From: Candidatus Methanomethylophilaceae archaeon
Lineage (GTDB): Archaea; Thermoplasmatota; Thermoplasmata; Methanomassiliicoccales; Methanomethylophilaceae
Assembly (NCBI GenBank): GCA_017455785.1
Contig: JAFSYZ010000199.1
Location: forward strand, 1-7,692
Length of the DNA: 7,692 bases
Direction: 5' to 3'
In this document: in pieces, positions 6,053-7,692 of the stretch
Layout: the number at the start of each line of letters is the position of its first letter
Position numbering within the stretch: the stretch's first letter is position 1
Made by a program: the position numbers and the translations under genes
The notes under the pieces: generated by a model
Told to the model about the DNA's origin: nothing
What the model saw: the letters and a program-made list of their open reading frames with translations, nothing else
Database searches by the model: none

Positions 6053-7420
6053 TTAGGCAATCCTAGAATCTGGCTCTATAGGTGTCGTAAGGCGGCGCTG
6101 TGTTATCTGTGAGACTGTGAATATCGTCACCGCACCGACCATGTGTCCGCACAGCAAGGCCCAGAAAATACCGTCCAATCCCATGATGGATGAGAATATC
6201 GAGAAGAATGTGATCAGCACAGCATTCCTCCATAACGCACATCCGACGGAACGGTTCGGACGGCCCATGGCCTGCAGGTATCCGGAACATATCGGTGTGA
6301 AGGCGAAGAATGAGGCATACAGGCACATTATACGCAATGCATGCGTCATGGTCGGTCTGAGAGCTTCCATCTCTCCGGAATAGGTGAAGATGAACAGTGC
6401 CTGTTCCGCAAAGATCTCGGTGATCATCACCAGTACCACGACAGCCAATATCCCTACCTTCAGAGCATATCTGAACGATGCCCTCATCCTCTCCATATCG
6501 TTCTGACCCAATGCGGATGATGCCACGGGTACGAGGGCGGAACCTATCGCCATCGCGGGGATGACGATGAGATTGATCAGATTGTCAGGTGTGGAATAGA
6601 TGGTCAGTCCTTCCGCCCCGGCACACTGTATGACGATGAAGTTCAACGCTGCATCCATGGACCACATGATGGCGTATTCGATCATCTGGGGGATGCCTGC
6701 CTTCATCACCGATCTCATCTGCATCCTGTCGTAGATGAAATGCGAGCGGTTCAGGGACAGATACGTCCTCCTGCTCATTATGAAATAAATCCCAAGGATG
6801 ATCGATACCATGGTGGAGATTATGGTAGCGATGGATGCTCCTCTGATGCCGAGATCCATCCCGTAGATGAGGATGGGGTCCATCACGATATTGGTCAGGG
6901 CCATGGCGATCATCATGATGGTGGAGAGACCGGTGGCGCCCTGACCGTTCAGAATACCTGCGATCACTCCGTTCATGACGATGAGGAGTGTGAATATCGC
7001 GTATACTTGGAAATAGGAGTTGGCGATGTCTAACACCTCCCCTGCACCTAACAGCGAGAGGAGGTTGGAACCAAGCGGTATGAGTATGGCTGTCAGGACT
7101 ATGCCGAATATTGCACCGAATATAAGTGCTTGAACGGCTGAAGAACAGGCTTTATCCTTGTTCTCAGCGCCTATCATCCTGGAGATGACTGCTGAGGCTC
7201 CGACGCCCAATCCGCTACCGAGTCCGGATATCGTCATGTATATCGGCATGACCACAGCGACGGCGGCCATGGTGTCAACACCCAACCCAGAGCACCATGC
7301 ACGGTCCGCTAGAACATTTACTTGCGATACGAGCAACGATAGTATCAACGGTAACGCCATCATCCTGATGGCCTTCTGGGGATTCCCCAAGAGAATGTCG
7401 ATACTTTTCATCGAGCTCAT
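6053..7420 (-). CDS. MATE-family multidrug/toxin efflux transporter
   Basis: This protein of about 455 residues has twelve expected helices in two homologous halves and should export cationic or other small compounds in exchange for Na+ or H+. The N-terminal half shows the family hallmarks: GNPQKAIRMMALPLILSLLV, in which Pro24 and Asp39 match the functionally important Pro26 and Asp41 of PfMATE in both identity and spacing, then the GLGSGLGVGASAVISRMIGAENKDKA block. The second half repeats the pattern near KAGIPQMIEYAIMWSMDAALNFIV and ends close to the stop with RPNRSVGCALWRN and the last helices. I prefer ATG 7420; TTG 7459 would extend it by 13 residues into the promoter region, and ATG 7409-7411 is a close alternative. 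No clear SD precedes any of them. The substrate is unknown. It lies 73 bases upstream of the CDF gene on the same strand. Confidence 0.92.
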   Translation of the reverse strand: MSSMKSIDILLGNPQKAIRMMALPLILSLLVSQVNVLADRAWCSGLGVDTMAAVAVVMPIYMTISGLGSGLGVGASAVISRMIGAENKDKACSSAVQALIFGAIFGIVLTAILIPLGSNLLSLLGAGEVLDIANSYFQVYAIFTLLIVMNGVIAGILNGQGATGLSTIMMIAMALTNIVMDPILIYGMDLGIRGASIATIISTMVSIILGIYFIMSRRTYLSLNRSHFIYDRMQMRSVMKAGIPQMIEYAIMWSMDAALNFIVIQCAGAEGLTIYSTPDNLINLIVIPAMAIGSALVPVASSALGQNDMERMRASFRYALKVGILAVVVLVMITEIFAEQALFIFTYSGEMEALRPTMTHALRIMCLYASFFAFTPICSGYLQAMGRPNRSVGCALWRNAVLITFFSIFSSIMGLDGIFWALLCGHMVGAVTIFTVSQITQRRLTTPIEPDSRIA

Positions 7421-7444
7421 GACGTAAAGGAATGGCCTCTTGTA

Positions 7445-7461
7445 GATAACGGTTATCAAAG
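7445..7461 (-). promoter_or_regulatory. Putative operator overlapping the MATE promoter
   Basis: GATAAC-G-GTTATC (7445-7457) is a perfect palindrome with a one-base centre, 24 bases upstream of the chosen MATE start. It overlaps CTTTGATAA (7453-7461, minus strand), the best TATA-like element, which would give a leader of about 10 bases. A protein bound here would compete with TBP. The regulator is not in the window. Confidence 0.4.
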
Positions 7462-7495
7462 AAAACAGATTGGATGAGGCCTCACGGTCTCATCC
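7458..7495 (-). terminator. Hairpin plus T-rich tract ending the leftward permease gene
   Basis: On the minus strand, 9 bases after the TAA stop at 7505-7507, a 7-base-pair stem forms from 7489-7495 and 7472-7478 (arms GGATGAG and CTCATCC) with a 10-base loop. It is followed by a T-rich tract, TGTTTTCTTT (7467 to 7458). This resembles an intrinsic terminator and would insulate the MATE gene from the upstream permease. Confidence 0.5.
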
Positions 7496-7504
7496 TTTAT
7501 TGGT

Positions 7505-7692
7505 TTACAGTCCAGGTATGACGAAGTTGTTCAGGACTAGATACACCAGGAAGATCACCGTCAGGATCCAGAGCAAGGGGGTGATTTCCTTTATCTTGCC
7601 TGTCACCGCCTTTCCACCGACGTATGTGAAGATACCGGCGGCGATACCTGTGGTGATAGAACCTGCCAGACCCATCATGAAGATTGTCATGA
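7505..7692 (-). CDS. C-terminus of a probable NCS2/AzgA-like nucleobase permease (partial)
   Basis: The gene enters from the right edge, and only its last 62 codons or so are visible. The ATG at 7690 is simply the first Met inside the window, not evidence of a start. The fragment holds two hydrophobic segments separated by the GGKAVTGKIKEITPLLW block. It matches the end of AzgA/PbuG-type purine permeases, where a helix ending in a small-residue-rich stretch is followed by a G-(K/R)-x-(K/R)-E-I/V-x-P linker and a last helix rich in F, L and Y. Such proteins import hypoxanthine, guanine or adenine with H+. With so little sequence the family call is moderate and the substrate cannot be given. 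Its transcript probably ends at the hairpin at 7472-7495. Confidence 0.68.
   Translation of the reverse strand, partial: MTIFMMGLAGSITTGIAAGIFTYVGGKAVTGKIKEITPLLWILTVIFLVYLVLNNFVIPGL

Noticed and set aside
6043..6057. CCTAA-N5-TTAGG as a terminator after the MATE gene
   Set aside because: The stem is only 5 AT-rich base pairs, overlaps the stop codon and is not followed by a T run on the minus strand.
7421..7459. TTG start at 7459 for the MATE gene
   Set aside because: The extension is not typical of the family, lies over the palindrome and TATA-like element, and has no SD; ATG 7420 gives a normal MATE N-terminus.
1..7692. CRISPR arrays, tRNA or rRNA genes, insertion sequences and toxin-antitoxin pairs
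   Set aside because: No regularly spaced repeats, no cloverleaf-like or rRNA segments, no transposase and no paired small genes were found on either strand.

Overview
The window looks like archaeal chromosome. Likely archaeal TATA boxes sit about 25 bases ahead of inferred transcript starts, Shine-Dalgarno (SD) sites match the GGAGGTGAT type, arginine is mostly AGG and isoleucine often ATA, and some starts look leaderless. The proteins resemble methanogen homologues. All six complete genes stop with TGA or TAA, never TAG, as expected of pyrrolysine-decoding methylotrophic methanogens such as Methanomassiliicoccales (class Thermoplasmata). That placement is an inference from style, not from a marker gene.

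Layout. (1) 1-69, minus strand: the first 23 codons of an exported or membrane-anchored protein. (2) 70-303: a divergent intergenic region with inverted repeats and a segment that can form two mutually exclusive hairpins. (3) 304-1272, plus: a Ca2+/Na+ antiporter of the CaCA superfamily. (4) 1273-1506: intergenic, with the promoter and a leader hairpin for the next operon. (5) 1507-5086, plus: a three-gene ABC importer operon of the iron-chelate/heme/cobalamin class. It encodes a substrate-binding protein, a FecCD/BtuC-type permease and an ATPase fused in frame to a class I SAM-dependent methyltransferase. The genes are coupled by short overlaps or near-overlaps. (6) 5089-5979, minus: a cation diffusion facilitator (CDF) metal exporter, meeting the operon tail to tail with 2 bases between them. 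(7) 6053-7420, minus: a MATE-family efflux pump. (8) 7505-7692, minus: the C-terminus of a probable NCS2/AzgA-like nucleobase permease, followed by a hairpin terminator.

Taken together the window is a transport island dominated by cation and metal handling: Ca2+/Na+ exchange, uptake of a metal chelate or tetrapyrrole, and export of divalent metal. The most unusual item is the ATPase-methyltransferase fusion. It puts a methyl-transfer domain on the cytoplasmic face of an importer, where it could modify the incoming ligand. Its substrate cannot be told from sequence. The second most interesting item is the switch-like leader at 193-232 ahead of the antiporter.
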